A DNA stretch of 64,000 nucleotides from Geomonas azotofigens (GCF_018919395.1 NZ_JAHLME010000001.1:620001-684000); one strand, 5' to 3'. Shown: positions 26,138 through 35,451, numbered from the stretch's first letter. Notes: generated from the letters alone by a model not told the origin. Numbers and translations are program-made.

Positions 26138-26425
26138 ATGACAGAGGAACACGCGGAACACATCCTGAGTTACGGAAAACTGACCACCGTCTGGGTGGCG
26201 CTGCTGGTCCTGACCGCGGCGACCATCATGGTGACCCGGGTCGAGCTGGGGGTCTGGAAGGTATGGGCGGCGCTTGCCATCGCCAGCGTCAAGTCCGGCC
26301 TGGTCATCGCCTTCTTCATGCACATGAAGTACGAGCCGCGGCTGTTCCGGATCATCCTGTTCGTGGCGCTCTTCACCCTGGCGGGCTTCATCGGGGGAAC
26401 CTTCTTCGACGTACTCTACCGTTAA
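26138..26425 (+). CDS. Cytochrome c oxidase subunit IV (prokaryotic type)
   Basis: A 95-aa protein with three hydrophobic helices (about residues 15-35, 41-62 and 68-90), matching the small prokaryotic subunit IV (CyoD/COX4_pro) in size and in the KSGLVIAFFMHMKYEP motif. It is an accessory membrane subunit thought to aid assembly. The position between subunits III and II is as in other caa3-type operons of this group. AGTGAACGT lies before the ATG; the ribosome site is weak. Confidence 0.9.
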   Translation: MTEEHAEHILSYGKLTTVWVALLVLTAATIMVTRVELGVWKVWAALAIASVKSGLVIAFFMHMKYEPRLFRIILFVALFTLAGFIGGTFFDVLYR

Positions 26426-26435
26426 AGGGGCGAAC

Positions 26436-27338
26436 GTGGAAAATCAGCTATTGACGACGACGCAAGCAGTCGACCCTGTCTTCAAGTTCCTCTTCGGCGC
26501 CTGCACGGTGCTCCTTTTGGGGATCACCATCACCATGATCTACTTCGTGGTGCGCTACCGCCGCTCGAAGAACCCGGAGCCGACCTCGCAGGTGGCGGGG
26601 AGCCCGCTGCTGGAAGTGATCTGGACCCTGCTCCCCACCCTGCTGGTGATCGGTATGTTCTACTACGGCTGGACCAGCTACCTGTCGCTGCGCACCGTCC
26701 CCCAGAACGCCATGCAGGTGACGGCGGAGGCGCGCATGTGGTCCTGGAACTTCGTCTATGACAACGGCAAGACGAGTCCGAAGCTCTACGTCCCGGTGGG
26801 AAGGCCAGTGCAGGTGAACCTGGTGTCCAAGGACGTGGTGCACGGCTTTTACCTGCCGGCGTTCCGGGTCAAGCGCGACGTGGTGCCGGGGATGAAGAAC
26901 CACGTCTGGTTCGTCGCCACCACTCCCGGCAGTTATGATCTCTTCTGCTCACAGTACTGCGGCACCGGGCACTCCGCCATGATCAGTTCGGTCGAGGCGC
27001 TGCCGCCGGAGCAGTTCGCGGCCTGGCTGGGCCAAAAGCCGGCCAGTGTGGGGGCACAGGGGCAGGAATTGCTGCAGAAATACGGCTGCCTGGGATGCCA
27101 CTCCCTGGATGGCACCCCCAAGGTGGGACCGACCTTCAAGGGGCTCTACGACAGCCAGGTCAAGGTGACCCGCGGTGGCAAGCCCGAGACGGTGAAGGCG
27201 GACGAGAAGTACCTGCGTGAGTCCATCGTCGATCCCGGCGCCGCGATCGTGGAGGGCTTCCCCCCCATCATGCCCAAAAACGAGATCCCCGAGGCGGAGC
27301 TGAAGGCGATAGTGGAATTCCTGGAAGGGGAAAAGTGA
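26436..27338 (+). CDS. ctaC: Cytochrome c oxidase subunit II with fused cytochrome c (caa3 type)
   Basis: A 300-aa subunit II. Two membrane helices (about 15-40 and 52-75) precede a periplasmic cupredoxin domain with the CuA ligands DLFCSQYCGTGHSAM near residues 168-182 (Cys, Cys, His, Met; the usual Glu between the cysteines is Gln). A C-terminal cytochrome c domain follows: haem motif CLGCHSLDG near residue 216 and axial Met in PPIMPKNEIPE near residue 280. It takes electrons from soluble cytochrome c and passes them through CuA to subunit I. GTG 26436 has GGGGCGAAC upstream. Subunit II is placed last of the structural genes here, after IV. The stop overlaps ctaB. Confidence 0.95.
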   Translation: MENQLLTTTQAVDPVFKFLFGACTVLLLGITITMIYFVVRYRRSKNPEPTSQVAGSPLLEVIWTLLPTLLVIGMFYYGWTSYLSLRTVPQNAMQVTAEARMWSWNFVYDNGKTSPKLYVPVGRPVQVNLVSKDVVHGFYLPAFRVKRDVVPGMKNHVWFVATTPGSYDLFCSQYCGTGHSAMISSVEALPPEQFAAWLGQKPASVGAQGQELLQKYGCLGCHSLDGTPKVGPTFKGLYDSQVKVTRGGKPETVKADEKYLRESIVDPGAAIVEGFPPIMPKNEIPEAELKAIVEFLEGEK

Positions 27339-28168
27339 TCGCACCTGCAGTTTGCAAAACTAAAGGACTGTACCGGCTGTTCCGGCTCCCGCTGGCCTTG
27401 ATGAATGCAACGGCGGCGCTGGGCGGATACCTGCTGTGCCGGACCCAGCCGCAACCGGATGCTTTTCCTCTCTTTGCCGGCGTGGCCCTGATGGCGTGTG
27501 CCGCCTCCGCCTTTAACCAAGTGCTGGAGCGCGACATCGATGCCGTGATGGACCGCACCAAGCGGCGTCCGCTCGCCGCTGGCGAGCTCGGCGTGCCGGG
27601 CGGTTTGTCCATCGCCCTGGTGACCCTCGGCGCCGGGGCGATGCTTCTGAACCTCATCGGGCCGCTGCCCCTTGGCCTCGCCCTGGTGACCCTCCTCTGG
27701 TACCTCCTCGTCTACACCCCGCTCAAGCGCCGCACTCCGTTCGCCCTGCTGGTCGGTGCCGTCTGCGGTGCGCTGCCACCGTTAATCGGCTGGAGCGCGG
27801 CCGGCGGCGCGGTCACCGATTTCAGGATCGTCCTGCTCTGCGGCATCCTGTACCTTTGGCAGGTGCCGCACTTCTGGATGCTGCAGAAAAGGCACGCCGA
27901 GGACTACCGCCGGGCCCGCATCCCCCTTTTCGTCCCGCGCAGTTTCCGGGGACCGGCGCCGTTTCTGGTGCTGTGGCTGGTAGCCATGGTCGCCGCGACG
28001 CTGATGCTGCCGGTCTTCGGCCTGATCGCGGGCCAGCACGCACCCCTGTGGTGCATCGCCTTTTGCCTGCCGCTCTTGCTGTACCCGTTCGAGCGCTGGG
28101 AGAGCGCGGCATTCGCCGGCGTCAACATCTTCCCTGCGCTGCTCACCCTCGCGCTGTACGGCTTTTGA
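27335..28168 (+). CDS. ctaB: Protohaem IX farnesyltransferase (haem O synthase)
   Basis: A 277-aa UbiA-family prenyltransferase with about eight membrane helices. The first Asp-rich prenyl-diphosphate motif is NQVLERDIDAVMDRTKRRPL near residues 57-76; IYLWQ-like YLWQVPHFWMLQKRHAEDYR marks the second conserved loop. It adds farnesyl to haem b to give haem O for the oxidase. GTG 27335 overlaps the subunit II stop (GTGA). No ctaA (haem A synthase) is present in the window, so whether the oxidase carries haem A or O cannot be settled here. Confidence 0.94.
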   Translation: MIAPAVCKTKGLYRLFRLPLALMNATAALGGYLLCRTQPQPDAFPLFAGVALMACAASAFNQVLERDIDAVMDRTKRRPLAAGELGVPGGLSIALVTLGAGAMLLNLIGPLPLGLALVTLLWYLLVYTPLKRRTPFALLVGAVCGALPPLIGWSAAGGAVTDFRIVLLCGILYLWQVPHFWMLQKRHAEDYRRARIPLFVPRSFRGPAPFLVLWLVAMVAATLMLPVFGLIAGQHAPLWCIAFCLPLLLYPFERWESAAFAGVNIFPALLTLALYGF

Positions 28169-28244
28169 TCCACGGATTTGCGATTCAGATCCCCATCTCC
28201 CGGAAGGAAGAGGGGACTTTGACAAGATGTGCAGGAGGTTGCTG

Positions 28245-28436
28245 ATGGGGGACAAGGAAAATTGCGAGCAGCCGGCACGGCACAAGACCCACATGTGCAA
28301 GCTGAAGAAGGATGGCAGGATGGAAGAATTCGAGCGCCACGGTGCGAAGCCGATCGTCTACTGCAACAAATGCAAGGTGCAGGCGGATGACCCGTTGGTC
28401 GTCTGCAACCCCAGAAGCCTCAAGGTCACCCGCTGA
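28245..28436 (+). CDS. Small Cys/His-rich protein (63 aa), HMCxLK...CNPR family copy 1
   Basis: A 63-residue soluble protein. ATG 28245 has AGGAGGT six bases upstream, which favours it over ATG 28227. It contains HKTHMCKLKKDGRMEE (residues 13-28), a CxxC pair (YCNKCKVQAD) and a C-terminal VVCNPRSLK. A clear paralogue lies at 35776-35955; shared positions are H..HMC.LK..GR.EE...H.A.P....CN.C....AD and CNPR. The Cys/His set suggests a zinc site. It follows ctaB by 76 bases and may be the tail of the cox transcript. Function unknown; I do not recognise a named family. Confidence 0.75.
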   Translation: MGDKENCEQPARHKTHMCKLKKDGRMEEFERHGAKPIVYCNKCKVQADDPLVVCNPRSLKVTR

Positions 28437-28445
28437 CTACCCCGC

Positions 28446-29669
28446 CTAGAAGAACACCGTCGCCTTGGTCGCAAGCAGGTACCAGTTCCGCTTGGAAGCG
28501 TCGGTGTACTCCGACATGTTCCAGGTCCCGTCGATCAGGTGCCCCTCCAGCTTGAGCACCAGGTTGCGCACCGGGTCGAAGCGAAGGGTCAGTACCTTTT
28601 CCTTCTGCCACGTCTGCCAGGGAGCCCCGACGCCCAGGTCCTCGAAGGTCGACCCGTCGCGGTGATGCCGGTCCGCGTAGATCTCCGTGTAGTACCCACC
28701 CAGCTCGAACCAGTCGGTGAAGCGGTAGGCGGCGCTCACGTACCAGCCGTCCGAGGCCTGCCTGGAGGTGAAATTCTCCAGTGCCGGGTTCTGGTAGTCG
28801 GCCGACACGGTGTAGTCGTCCCTCTGGTATTCGGTGGCCAGGGTCAGGTCGTTCCAAAGGTACTCGACCCCCAGGATGTAACGGTGCCATGAATCGAACT
28901 TCCACTTGGCGGTGACCGGGGTGGTGGCGGAGGTGACCGGGTCGGTATAGATCCCGGTGGCGGTGCCGTCGAAGGAGGTATGCAGCCCGCTGAAGGTGGC
29001 GCGCACCCCCACCGGCGTCCTCCATTCCAGGTGGTGCACGAACGCGGTGCTGGAGTTCACGTCGGTGGTGGTCAGCGGCGCATCCACGGTGGAGATGTAG
29101 GCCGAGTAATTCCTGGCCGAAGCGCCATCGAGTGGGATCGGCGTCGTCCCGACCTGGAACTGGTAGTTGACGGTGCCTGCCGATCCGGCGGGGATCGATC
29201 CGTAGACGCTCGCGCCGGTGATGGCGTTGACCGAGTCACGCTCGTAGTCGTAGTACTCGTTCTGGGGAAGGAAGATGAAGGTGCGTGCGGCGTCGTTGTC
29301 GCGGGATTCGTTGTACAGCCCGAGGGGGATCTTGATCTTGCCGGCCCTGAAGCCGAGCCAGTCGGTGATGCGGTAATCGCCGAAGGCCCAGTCGAGGGTG
29401 ATCTTGTCCTTGCCGTAGCTGCCGCGGTCCATGGCCAGAAGCTGGAGGCCGACCCGGAGGTCCGGATTGACCTCCTTGGAAAAGTTCACCGCGAAGTCGT
29501 TGAAGTTGAACGAGCCCTCACCGCTGTTGGAGACGGGGAAATTGTTGTCGGGGGATGTCTTGATGTACCCTTGCGAGGCGAAACCGTGAATCTCGACGCC
29601 GGCCAGATCCACGGCGTGAGCCGACCCGGCAAAGGTGAGCAGCATCATGGCAGTCAACGCTTTCTTCAT
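28446..29669 (-). CDS. Outer-membrane beta-barrel porin-like protein
   Basis: A 407-aa protein with a clean signal peptide (MKKALTAMMLLTFAGSAHA, cleavage after AHA) and a body of alternating polar/aromatic strands ending in Phe (KATVFF), the outer-membrane barrel signature. The first strand region reads IEHGF-like EIHGFASQGYIKTS, common to porin-like proteins of this group. Acts as a channel for unknown anions or solutes. GGGGGAAG lies before ATG 29669. It sits 11 bases after the end of a phosphate-binding-like gene on the same strand, so the pair is probably an operon. The 10-base gap to the convergent small gene at 28436 holds no terminator. Confidence 0.82.
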   Translation of the reverse strand: MKKALTAMMLLTFAGSAHAVDLAGVEIHGFASQGYIKTSPDNNFPVSNSGEGSFNFNDFAVNFSKEVNPDLRVGLQLLAMDRGSYGKDKITLDWAFGDYRITDWLGFRAGKIKIPLGLYNESRDNDAARTFIFLPQNEYYDYERDSVNAITGASVYGSIPAGSAGTVNYQFQVGTTPIPLDGASARNYSAYISTVDAPLTTTDVNSSTAFVHHLEWRTPVGVRATFSGLHTSFDGTATGIYTDPVTSATTPVTAKWKFDSWHRYILGVEYLWNDLTLATEYQRDDYTVSADYQNPALENFTSRQASDGWYVSAAYRFTDWFELGGYYTEIYADRHHRDGSTFEDLGVGAPWQTWQKEKVLTLRFDPVRNLVLKLEGHLIDGTWNMSEYTDASKRNWYLLATKATVFF

Positions 29670-29680
29670 ATCGCTTCCCC

Positions 29681-30127
29681 CTACTTGATGGCAATGGTTT
29701 TAACGGCATCGCCCGCCTGCCCCGAGGGCACGAACCCGATGGCGTTGGGGGTCTTGGCGACGAAATCGATCAACTGCTGTGCGTCGGTGAAAGCCGGCGG
29801 CATGGACGCCTTCCCCGTAGTCACCATCCTGACCCAGTGCTGGTCGAACTGGGAAGGGGTCTTACCGAGGATTACCTGCAGGAACTCCTTGAGCGTCCGC
29901 TCCTCTTCCAGGACCGCTATCTTGATATGCTTCCGGTTGCCCCACTTGACCTTTTCGCCGAGGTAGATCCCCTGCAGTTCGGCGCGGGTGAGGGTGCTTT
30001 CGACGACGCTCTTGTTGGCGATGACGATGAAGCTGGCGGCATGGGCGCTGGAATGTCCCCAGGCGATCAGACATAACAGAAGCAGAATCTTTGTCCCCGT
30101 GATGCAGAACCGTTTGGGGTGGAACAT
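29681..30127 (-). CDS. Periplasmic phosphate-binding-like (PBP-fold) small protein
   Basis: A 148-aa secreted protein. The signal sequence covers about residues 1-31 (TGTKILLLLCLIAWG, then HSSAHA). The mature part resembles the short PstS-like/substrate-binding family found beside porins and phosphate genes: SFIVIANKSV, LTRAELQGIYLGEKVKWGN, and NAIGFVPSGQAGDAVK at the end. It probably binds an oxyanion or acts as an accessory of the porin downstream. ATG 30127 has GGAGGTG five bases upstream; a frame extension to 30154 has none. A short mirrored sequence AAATGT-GAAA-ACATTT lies upstream at 30229-30244. Confidence 0.75.
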   Translation of the reverse strand: MFHPKRFCITGTKILLLLCLIAWGHSSAHAASFIVIANKSVVESTLTRAELQGIYLGEKVKWGNRKHIKIAVLEEERTLKEFLQVILGKTPSQFDQHWVRMVTTGKASMPPAFTDAQQLIDFVAKTPNAIGFVPSGQAGDAVKTIAIK

Positions 30128-30383
30128 GCAGCACCTCCAGAGGTTTCTATTCACTCAAATAAACTTCGTTACTGGTATAGGGGTAACTTTGATGAAATAT
30201 CGGACGGTACAGTACCTTGCTTTAATAAAAATGTGAAAACATTTCTATGGATGGATGTTTGAATTCAGCACGCGGTATTGCATGGACTGACGCTGTCGAG
30301 TTGTGGAAAGCTTTGCGGAGAGGGAGACGAAGGCGGGAATATCCCTCCCCCTTATGCGAAGGAGGAGGGAGCAAAGAGCATGC

Positions 30384-31574
30384 TCAGCCGATCACGCCGA
30401 GTTCGCGGCCGATGCTGGTGAAGGTCTTCAGCCCCGTTTCCAGGTCATCCTGGGTGTGGGCCGCGCTGATCATGACCCGGATGCGTGCCTTGCCCTGCGG
30501 CACGGTGGGGAAGCCGATCGGCATGGCGAAGATGCCCGGCTCCGATGCGAAGAGACGGCGTGAGAACTCCTGCGCCACGGTTGCCTCCCCGAGCATTACC
30601 GGGGTGATGGGAGTGACGCTGGCGCCGATGTCGAACCCGGCCTGGCGCATGCCTTCCTTGAAGTAGCGCGTGTTGTCCCACAGCTTTTGCACCAGCGCGG
30701 TGCTCTCCTCGAGGAGGTCCACGGCGGCGAGGCACGCGGCGGTGTCCGCGGCGGTTACCGCGCTGGAGAAGAGGAAGGGGCGCGCTTTCTGGCGGATCCA
30801 GTCGATGACCACCTTCTTGCCCGCGATGACCCCGCCCATGACGCCGAAGGCCTTGGAGAGTGTGCCGATCTCCAGGTCAAACTTGCCGTTCAGCTTGAAA
30901 TGGTCCACGATGCCGCGCCCGCCGTGGCCGAGCACCCCTTCGCCGTGGGCGTCGTCCACCATGGTGATGATGCCGTGGCGCTCGCATAGCTCGAAGAGCC
31001 GGTCCAGGGGCGCCATGTCCCCATCCATGGAGAAGACCCCGTCGGTGATGAGGAGCGCCCGCCGGTACTGGCTGATGTTATCGGTGATGACCCGCTCGCA
31101 GTCGGCGAGGTCGCAGTGTTCGTAGACCAGGATCTTGGCGGAGGAGAGCCGGCAGCCGTCGATGATGCTGGCGTGGTTCAACCGGTCGGTGAAGATGACG
31201 TCCCCCTTGCCCACCATGGGGGGGATGGCGGCCTGGTTGGCGCAGAAGCCCGACTGCACGTAGAGGGCGTCCTCCACCCCCTTGAACGCCGCCAGCCGCT
31301 GTTCCAGCTTGCGGTGCAATTCCAGGGTGCCGGCGATGCTGCGCACCGCCGCCGGGCCGACGCCCCACTGCTCCACCGCCTCCTGCGCCGCCTTTTTGAG
31401 GCGCGGATGGTTGGCGAGCCCAAGGTAGTTGTTGGTGCAGAAGTTCAGCACCCTCTTGCCGTCCACAACCATCCAGGGCCCGCAGGCCGAGCCGATGGTG
31501 CGGATGTTGGTTCTCAGGCCCTGCTCTTCCAGGGCGCTCATCTCTTCCGTTATCCAGGCGAATTTGTCTGACAT
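30384..31574 (-). CDS. kbl: Glycine C-acetyltransferase (2-amino-3-ketobutyrate CoA ligase)
   Basis: A 396-aa PLP enzyme of the alpha-oxoamine synthase family, same length as E. coli Kbl (398). The Schiff-base Lys is in EIGTLSKAFGVMGGVIAG near residue 240. Other marks are NYLGLANHP near residue 50 and VDDAHGEGVLGHGGRG near residue 205. It cleaves 2-amino-3-oxobutyrate with CoA to glycine and acetyl-CoA. AGGAG lies before ATG 31574. It follows tdh, which makes its substrate; the spacer between them carries a dispersed repeat. Confidence 0.95.
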   Translation of the reverse strand: MSDKFAWITEEMSALEEQGLRTNIRTIGSACGPWMVVDGKRVLNFCTNNYLGLANHPRLKKAAQEAVEQWGVGPAAVRSIAGTLELHRKLEQRLAAFKGVEDALYVQSGFCANQAAIPPMVGKGDVIFTDRLNHASIIDGCRLSSAKILVYEHCDLADCERVITDNISQYRRALLITDGVFSMDGDMAPLDRLFELCERHGIITMVDDAHGEGVLGHGGRGIVDHFKLNGKFDLEIGTLSKAFGVMGGVIAGKKVVIDWIRQKARPFLFSSAVTAADTAACLAAVDLLEESTALVQKLWDNTRYFKEGMRQAGFDIGASVTPITPVMLGEATVAQEFSRRLFASEPGIFAMPIGFPTVPQGKARIRVMISAAHTQDDLETGLKTFTSIGRELGVIG

Positions 31575-31592
31575 CGTATAACTCCTATAAAC

Positions 31593-31702
31593 TGTAGGGG
31601 CGAATAATCATTCGCCCCCCCCCACGTGCCTTCAGCACCTCTTATGCCACCGGCAACGTTGTGTGCACGAGCGGCTGGGCAAATATTTATTTGCCCCTAC
31701 AG
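31593..31702. repeat. TGTAGGGGCGAATAATCATT intergenic element
   Basis: A 110-base element with mirrored ends, CTGTAGGGGCGAATAATCAT (from 31592) and AAATATTTATTTGCCCCTAC (ending about 31700). It fills the tdh-kbl spacer. Same family as 14327-14434, 41748-41850 and 44423-44450. Confidence 0.75.
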
Positions 31703-31728
31703 GTAAGCCCCCACGCTCGACGCAGTCA

Positions 31729-32781
31729 TTATTGCTCGCCATCCTCAACCCAGTTGAGGATGACCTTCCCCGCGTTGCCGCTGCTCATCACCTCGAAGGC
31801 TTCTTCGAACTGCGTGTAGTGCATACGGTGCGTGATTACCGGGGTTAAGTCCAGTCCGATCTTGATAAGCGACTGCATCAGGTACCAGGTCTCGTACATC
31901 TCGCGGCCGTAGATCCCCTTGATGGTCAGCATGTTGAAGATGACCTGGTTCCAGTCGATGGCGAGATCCCCCGAGGGGATCCCCAGCATGGCGATCTTCC
32001 CGCCGTGGCACATGTTGGCGAGCATCTCCTTGAAGGCGTCGCCGTTGCCGGACATCTCCAGGCCGACGTCGAACCCCTCCTTCATCCCCAGTTCCCTGCG
32101 CACGTCCGCGAGGGTACGCTCCTTCACGTTGAGGGCCACCGTCGCCCCCATCTTCTTGGCCAGGTCGAGGCGATACTGGTTCATGTCCGTGGTGACGATG
32201 TAGCGCGCCCCCGCGTGGCGGGCGATGGCGGTGGCCATGATTCCGATCGGGCCCGCACCCGTGATCAGCACGTCTTCACCCAGGACCGGGAAGGCGAGGG
32301 TGGTGTGGGTCGCGTTGCCGAAGGGATCGAAGATGCTGAGGATCTCCATCGGGATGGAGGGGTCGGCGTGCCAGACGTTGGTCACCGGGATGCAGATGTA
32401 CTCGGCGAAGGCGCCGGTGCGGTTCACGCCGACGCCGTTGGTGTCCTTGCACAGGTGGCGCCTCCCGGCCAGGCAGTTGCGGCACCTGCCGCAGACGATG
32501 TGCCCCTCGCCGGACACGATGTCCCCGATGTTGAGGTCGGCGACGTTACTCCCCATCGCCACCACCCGTCCCACGAACTCGTGACCGATCACCATCGGCA
32601 CCGGGATCGTCTTCTGGGCCCACGCGTTCCAGTCCCAGATGTGCAGGTCGGTGCCGCAGACGGCGGTCTTGTGCACCTTGATGAGGACGTCGTTGATGCC
32701 GACTTCCGGTACCGGTACCTCGTCCATCCATAGCCCCGGCTTCGGGTATTTCTTAACCAGCGCGCGCATGGTCTTTTGCAT
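31729..32781 (-). CDS. tdh: L-threonine 3-dehydrogenase
   Basis: A 350-aa zinc alcohol-dehydrogenase-family enzyme. Catalytic zinc ligands: [11 protein letters not shown] near residue 42 and GHEFVGRVV near residue 70. The structural zinc lobe holds four Cys ([15 protein letters not shown], about 100-114). The NAD site is [20 protein letters not shown] near 175. It oxidises threonine to 2-amino-3-oxobutyrate, passed to Kbl. ATG 32781 has GAGGAG eight bases upstream; the frame is open much further but the extra N-terminus does not fit the family. The divergent spacer to cmoA (32782-33076) shows no further feature. Confidence 0.95.
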   Translation of the reverse strand: MQKTMRALVKKYPKPGLWMDEVPVPEVGINDVLIKVHKTAVCGTDLHIWDWNAWAQKTIPVPMVIGHEFVGRVVAMGSNVADLNIGDIVSGEGHIVCGRCRNCLAGRRHLCKDTNGVGVNRTGAFAEYICIPVTNVWHADPSIPMEILSIFDPFGNATHTTLAFPVLGEDVLITGAGPIGIMATAIARHAGARYIVTTDMNQYRLDLAKKMGATVALNVKERTLADVRRELGMKEGFDVGLEMSGNGDAFKEMLANMCHGGKIAMLGIPSGDLAIDWNQVIFNMLTIKGIYGREMYETWYLMQSLIKIGLDLTPVITHRMHYTQFEEAFEVMSSGNAGKVILNWVEDGEQ

Positions 32782-33076
32782 GATGCAACTCCTCGACAGT
32801 AATGGCCGTTTTGGGCTCATTAATGTTACCAACAACGACTCACATGTAAATAGCGGGAGGGGAAGAGGGCAACCGGGTCTGGCTTCCTGGAGCGGGACGC
32901 TCAAAGCGAAACGAACAGCAGTGCCAACTCTGCGGTGACGGGACGGGTTCCTTTGATGACATGTGAAATTCGCATGGGGTTGTGGGCTGCACATCCAACA
33001 AGGTGTTGATGTTCCGCTCCAAACCCGCTATCTTCGAGTTTTTTACTGATAACTGGGTAAGAAGGACGAGAAGACA

Positions 33077-33811
33077 GTGACAAAGACGAAGGATGCAATC
33101 TACGCGGCGCCGCTCCAGGAAATGATCGACTTCAAGTTCGATGAACGGGTGGTGGCGGTCTTTCCCGACATGATCCAACGCTCGGTGCCGGGCTACGGCA
33201 TGATCATCTCCAACATCGGCATCCTCGCCGGCAAGTACGCCCAGCCCGGCAGCCACTGCTACGATCTTGGCTGCTCCCTCGGGGCGGCCACCCTTTCCAT
33301 GCGTCAGCGCATCAGCCAGCCGGACTGCGACATCATCGCCGTCGACAATTCCCCCGCCATGATCGAGCGCGGCCGTGAACTCCTCGCCCGCGATGCCGGA
33401 TCGGCCGTCCCGGTGACCATGACCTGCGCCGATCTCCAGGATGTCACCATCGAGAACGCGTCGGTGGTGGTCCTCAACTTCACCCTGCAATTCATTCCCC
33501 CCGCCCAGCGCCTGGCGCTGATTCAGCGCATCCATGCGGGGCTCAACCCCGGCGGCATCCTGATCCTCTCGGAAAAGATCGCGTTCAGCGAGCCCGAACG
33601 GCAGCATTTTCATGTGGAACTGCATCACGATTTCAAGCGGGCCAACGGTTACAGCGATCTCGAGATCAGCCAGAAGCGGTCCGCGCTCGAGAACGTGATG
33701 ATCCCGGAAACCATCGCCTGCCACCAGGAGCGGTTGCGGGCCGCCGGCTTTTCGTTCTCCGAGGTCTGGTTCCAATGCTTCAACTTCGCCTCACTGGTCG
33801 CCATGAAATGA
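33077..33811 (+). CDS. cmoA: Carboxy-S-adenosyl-L-methionine synthase
   Basis: A 244-aa class I methyltransferase-fold enzyme, close to E. coli CmoA (247). SAM-site motif I is [17 protein letters not shown] near residue 58; [16 protein letters not shown] near residue 134 and [13 protein letters not shown] near residue 158 are family marks. It converts SAM and prephenate to carboxy-SAM. Start is GTG 33077. Its end overlaps the cmoB start, so the two are coupled. Serves wobble uridine modification (cmo5U34) in tRNAs of four-fold codon boxes. Confidence 0.95.
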   Translation: MTKTKDAIYAAPLQEMIDFKFDERVVAVFPDMIQRSVPGYGMIISNIGILAGKYAQPGSHCYDLGCSLGAATLSMRQRISQPDCDIIAVDNSPAMIERGRELLARDAGSAVPVTMTCADLQDVTIENASVVVLNFTLQFIPPAQRLALIQRIHAGLNPGGILILSEKIAFSEPERQHFHVELHHDFKRANGYSDLEISQKRSALENVMIPETIACHQERLRAAGFSFSEVWFQCFNFASLVAMK

Positions 33812-34776
33812 ACTACGACGCCCTCTATTGCCAACTCGCCGCCATGGGGCAGGAGCGCTGGGCGGAGCAGTTGCGAGCGATCCTGCCGCAGCGACTGCTC
33901 CTGGAAAGTCACGGCAAGCTCGCGGGGTGGCAGAGTGCTCTGCAGTCCCTGCCGGAGATAATCCCGTCCCGGATCGAGCTGAAAGACAAGGTCACCATCG
34001 GCTCCGGCGCCGACCTCGGCGCAGTCGACCGCAATGAACTCATTGCCACGCTCCAGGCTTTTCACCCCTGGAGGAAAGGTCCCTACCATTTCTTCGGGAT
34101 CGACATCGACACCGAATGGCGCTCGGATTGGAAATGGGACCGCGTGGTGCCGCATATCGAGCCGCTGGCCGGGCGCAAAGTGCTCGACGTCGGCTGCGGT
34201 AACGGCTACCACGGCTGGCGCATGCGCGGTGCCGGCGCGGACTTCGTCCTCGGTATCGAGCCATTCCTTCTTTCCGTGCAGCAGTTCCAGGTGATGCAGC
34301 GCTATCTGCGCGATCCGCATCATCATGTCATTCCCGTCGGCATCGAGGACGTCCCCGCCGATCTCGGCTGTTTCGACACCGTTTTCTCCATGGGGGTCCT
34401 CTACCATCGGCGCTCTCCCCTCGACCATCTTGTCGAGCTCAAGGGGTGCCTGCGCCCGGGCGGACAATTGATCCTGGAGACGCTGATCGTGGCAGGGGAC
34501 CGGGATACCGTGTTCATGCCGCCGGGACGTTACGCCAAGATGCGCAACGTCTGGTTCCTCCCTTCCATCGACGCGATGACCTTGTGGCTGCAGCGCTGCG
34601 GCTTCACGCAGATCGCCTGCGTCGACACCAACCGTACCAGCCGCGAGGAGCAGCGTTCGACGCAGTGGATGCAGTTCGAGTCGCTGGCCGATTTTCTCGA
34701 TCCTGACGATGTGGAGAAGACCATCGAAGGGCACCCGGCACCGCTGCGGGCGGTATTCACGGCGAAGAGGCCTTAA
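33808..34776 (+). CDS. cmoB: tRNA U34 carboxymethyltransferase
   Basis: A 322-aa enzyme, matching E. coli CmoB (323). It has an N-terminal family region ([20 protein letters not shown] near residue 88) and a methyltransferase core with [20 protein letters not shown] near residues 125-144. It transfers the carboxymethyl group of carboxy-SAM to 5-hydroxyuridine-34 of tRNA. ATG 33808 overlaps the cmoA stop (ATGA). The tRNA-Ser(UGA) at 55729 belongs to the class of substrates known for this pathway. Confidence 0.96.
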   Translation: MNYDALYCQLAAMGQERWAEQLRAILPQRLLLESHGKLAGWQSALQSLPEIIPSRIELKDKVTIGSGADLGAVDRNELIATLQAFHPWRKGPYHFFGIDIDTEWRSDWKWDRVVPHIEPLAGRKVLDVGCGNGYHGWRMRGAGADFVLGIEPFLLSVQQFQVMQRYLRDPHHHVIPVGIEDVPADLGCFDTVFSMGVLYHRRSPLDHLVELKGCLRPGGQLILETLIVAGDRDTVFMPPGRYAKMRNVWFLPSIDAMTLWLQRCGFTQIACVDTNRTSREEQRSTQWMQFESLADFLDPDDVEKTIEGHPAPLRAVFTAKRP

Positions 34777-34828
34777 GGTTTGGGGCGGGCACGGGAGAAA
34801 AAACTCCCCCCTGCGATAAGCCGAGGGT

Positions 34829-35353
34829 GGTCGCAAATAACTGCAGACGCGTCGCACTTAAATCAACAGAGGTCGTCTTCAAGCAGATTGCGGTCGTGTG
34901 AAACGAAAAAGCAAGCTGCGTTGGCGCGAAAGCGCGTGGTGATCAAAGCGAAGGTGTCCGTACTTAAAATAAAGCAGACCGTGTTTCAATTAAGCATGAC
35001 CATGTTTAAGAAAAAGCAGACCACTTTTAAATTAAACACGGTCGTAGTTAAATATAAGATAATTCTTCATTAACAGGTTGCGCCCCATCCCCACCCAAAA
35101 CGAGGGTGCCGCAGAAAAAAACGAGGCTGTCGCAGGAAATACGAGGCCGCAATCGCGATTGTCAAGGCGTCTTCGGCGGAAGAAAAGGGATGGGGAAAAT
35201 TTATACGGGCTTCGCGGTGGGATGGAAGGTCGCAAACGGGTGCGGGCACCACGCTTTTCAGCAAAAGCAGACATCATTTATTTTAAACGGGGTCGCATGT
35301 TAGAAAAATGCGACCCCATTTATTTTAAACATACCCTTACATTAGAAAAACAA
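34829..35353. repeat. Degenerate tandem array with exact 21-bp spacing
   Basis: In the 675-base gap between cmoB and the small lipoprotein, the sequence falls into 21-base units. Clear units start at 34830, 34851, 34872, 34893, 34956, 34977, 34998, 35019, 35040, then 35097 and 35118, then 35228, 35249, 35270, 35291, 35312 and 35333. Typical units begin GTCGCA, GTCGTC, GACCGTG, GACCATG, GACCACT or GGTCGCA and end in an A-rich part such as TTAAATTAAACAC or AAAAAGCA. Units are weak at 34914-34955 and 35061-35227. Two short open frames cross the array, but the repeat lies in different codon phases in each, so a coding role is unlikely. Confidence 0.8.
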
Positions 35354-35451
35354 GCTTGTCTTGGTCGTGAAGGCGCCCCTTAACCGAGAAAGCCCCGACG
35401 GCGTCCTCGCATGTGCGGCGGACGGCAGCGTCGGGGGACTTTCCAGGCCAT

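Noticed and set aside
34829..35353. Possible CRISPR array
   Set aside because: Units are 21 bases end to end with no constant repeat plus unique spacer pattern, and no cas genes are present.
34780..35383. Two short plus-strand frames with seven-residue repeats
   Set aside because: The heptads reflect the 21-bp DNA periodicity. The repeat is read in different phases in the two frames and neither has a ribosome site, so I list the array as DNA repeat only.
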